Source of the DNA: Aliiglaciecola lipolytica E3
GTDB taxonomy: Bacteria; Pseudomonadota; Gammaproteobacteria; Enterobacterales; Alteromonadaceae
Assembly (NCBI RefSeq): GCF_000314975.1
Contig: NZ_BAEN01000030.1
Location: forward strand, 21,225-85,224
DNA length: 64,000 bases
Direction: 5' to 3'
Below are positions 62,694 to 64,000 of the stretch, piece after piece. Under the pieces are notes generated by a model. That model was not told the DNA's origin, ran no database searches, and saw nothing but the letters and a program-made list of their open reading frames with translations. Both the position numbers and the translations under genes were made by a program. The first letter of the stretch is position 1, and each line of letters starts with the position of its first letter.

Positions 62694-63973
62694 TGAATAC
62701 TAAGAGATTGTTATCATTGGTTCTGATCGCGTGTTTTGCTAACACTGTTTTGGCTAAAAATATCGCGATTGTCGATGCAACAGTGCATACCTTAACCGAA
62801 CAAGGAACACTAGAAAACGCAACAGTGCTAATCAGCGATGGAACCATTCAATCCATCCTTACTGAACCCCCGTCTTTGCAAGGATATGAAATCATTGATG
62901 CAAAAGGCAAAGTGGTTACGCCTGGGTTAATTGGCGCATACACTTCATTGGGATTGGTCGAAGTTGGCATGTCCGCTGGAACAGTAGATAGCAGTGCATC
63001 TGACAATGCGATTAGCCAAACAGGTGCTGCTTATAATGTCGCTTATAGTGTAAATCCAAATTCAAGCTTATTTGCAATTTCGCGAATTGATGGCGTTACC
63101 TCAGCAGCAACAACAATGAATCGTACCGGACAGCTTTTCCAAGGTCAGGGTGCATTTATTTCGTTGGCACAAGGGAGCGATCCTATCATTAAACCAGCCG
63201 CTTTTGTTTCAACAGGTGTCGATAATGACGCAGCCGACAACAGCGGTGGTAGTAGAGCTGCATTGTGGGTAGCTTTGGAGCGTGCGTTAAAAGAAGCAAG
63301 CTACGTAAAAGGAAAAACGTTTAATCCCCAGTCTCCGTGGTACGGAGTAAGCAGTATCGATGACGCCAATGCACTCGTGCCTGTGGTCGATGGTGAAATA
63401 CCACTTATGATCGCTGCTCACCGTGAAGCTGACTTGTTGCAAGTCATTGCATTGAAAAAGCGTCACCCTATGCTTAATATCGTAGTGTTGTATGCAACTG
63501 AGGGATGGAAAGTCGCTGAGAAGCTCGCTGAGGCGGATATTGCGGTTATCTTAAATCCAGAGTCAAATTTACCCTATGAATTCGACCAGCTCGCAGCTAC
63601 GATGGAAAATGCAGGCCGATTGCACGAATCCGGTGTTACCGTAGCAATTGGAATGAACACCCATAATATTCGCTTGGCGAAACAGCACGCGGGCAACGCA
63701 GTGTCGCATGGGTTGCCATGGGAAGCAGGGTTAGCCGCGCTAACCATTAATCCGGCTAAAATTTTTGGTGTAGATGATAAAGTGGGCAGTCTAGCCAAAG
63801 GCAAACAAGCTGATTTAGTTGTATGGTCAGGTGACCCAATGGAAGTAACTGAAGCTGCTGAAGTGGTCATCATAAATGGGGAGTTGGTTGAGATGACATC
63901 TCGTCAAACTAAACTTCGTGACCGATATTTACAACCTACTGCTGGTAAGAGTGTGCAATACACAAGGCCTTAG
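62690..63973 (+). CDS. Periplasmic amidohydrolase-family protein
   Basis: A 427-aa amidohydrolase-fold protein with a cleavable signal (LSLVLIACFANTVLA, cut after about 22). The usual HxH metal motif is not present: the matching region reads PGLIGAYTSLGLVE near 77-90, where Asp-x-His-x-His is expected. The C-terminal GSLAKGKQADLVVWSGDPME is normal. Loss of the metal ligands suggests a non-catalytic or altered partner of the preceding lipoprotein. Confidence 0.82.
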   Translation: MMNTKRLLSLVLIACFANTVLAKNIAIVDATVHTLTEQGTLENATVLISDGTIQSILTEPPSLQGYEIIDAKGKVVTPGLIGAYTSLGLVEVGMSAGTVDSSASDNAISQTGAAYNVAYSVNPNSSLFAISRIDGVTSAATTMNRTGQLFQGQGAFISLAQGSDPIIKPAAFVSTGVDNDAADNSGGSRAALWVALERALKEASYVKGKTFNPQSPWYGVSSIDDANALVPVVDGEIPLMIAAHREADLLQVIALKKRHPMLNIVVLYATEGWKVAEKLAEADIAVILNPESNLPYEFDQLAATMENAGRLHESGVTVAIGMNTHNIRLAKQHAGNAVSHGLPWEAGLAALTINPAKIFGVDDKVGSLAKGKQADLVVWSGDPMEVTEAAEVVIINGELVEMTSRQTKLRDRYLQPTAGKSVQYTRP

Positions 63974-64000
63974 TATAGATTCTGTTTAAACATAAAAAAA

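Overview
The window reads as a chromosomal piece of a marine gammaproteobacterium, most likely an Alteromonadales member (Alteromonas/Paraglaciecola/Glaciecola type). This rests on moderate-to-low GC, gltX flanked by tRNA-Val, tRNA-Ala and tRNA-Glu genes, yaeQ, dusC and paired amidohydrolase lipoproteins. The genus is inferred from protein character, not from a search.

Region 1 (about 150-33650) is a large catabolic cluster that fits aerobic 9,10-seco steroid degradation, probably of bile-acid-like or other 3alpha-hydroxysteroids. Ring A/B genes: a 3alpha-hydroxysteroid dehydrogenase (HsdA-like), a 7alpha-HSDH-like SDR, two FAD 3-ketosteroid dehydrogenase-type flavoproteins (one KstD-like), a KshA-like Rieske oxygenase, and the HsaA/HsaB two-component monooxygenase. 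HsaE/HsaF/HsaG homologues process the C6 ring A fragment. FadD3, IpdF, FadE30 and FadA6 homologues act on the C/D-ring propionate (HIP) part. Two more CoA ligases, another acyl-CoA dehydrogenase, a MaoC hydratase, a SnoaL-like protein, two Spinster-type MFS carriers, a metallo-beta-lactamase-fold protein, an aldehyde dehydrogenase and an ETF-quinone oxidoreductase complete the set. HsaC, HsaD, KshB, EchA20 and IpdAB are not in the window, so part of the pathway lies elsewhere. An AraC regulator, a class II aldolase and a TfdA-type dioxygenase sit at the left end with no obvious assigned step.

Region 2 (34200-37100) encodes a proton-translocating transhydrogenase with the alpha subunit split in two genes (pntAA, pntAB) plus pntB. 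A truncated TetR remnant follows.

Region 3 (37400-54900) is a mixed stress/envelope block. A MarR gene with two 18-bp operator-like repeats is divergent from a membrane-anchored catalase-like peroxidase, cytochrome b561, a ZIP transporter and a small basic protein. Rightward from marR come a MarC protein, an amidohydrolase lipoprotein, a META lipoprotein, an HlyD/FUSC-type efflux pair, a ClsC-like phospholipase D lipoprotein and an HNH protein. A leftward operon then encodes an MFS carrier, a RelA/SpoT-synthetase-domain protein and a YbdG-like MscS channel; a third operator-like repeat lies upstream of it. A frameshifted TRIC-channel pseudogene and a LysR/EamA divergent pair close the block.

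Region 4 (54900-64000) is housekeeping: two tRNA-Val, gltX, a tRNA-Ala/Glu/Glu transcription unit with a clear promoter and terminator, a repeat-rich spacer, a C92-type cysteine peptidase-like protein, DUF1272, DUF1289, dusC, yaeQ and two overlapping amidohydrolases.
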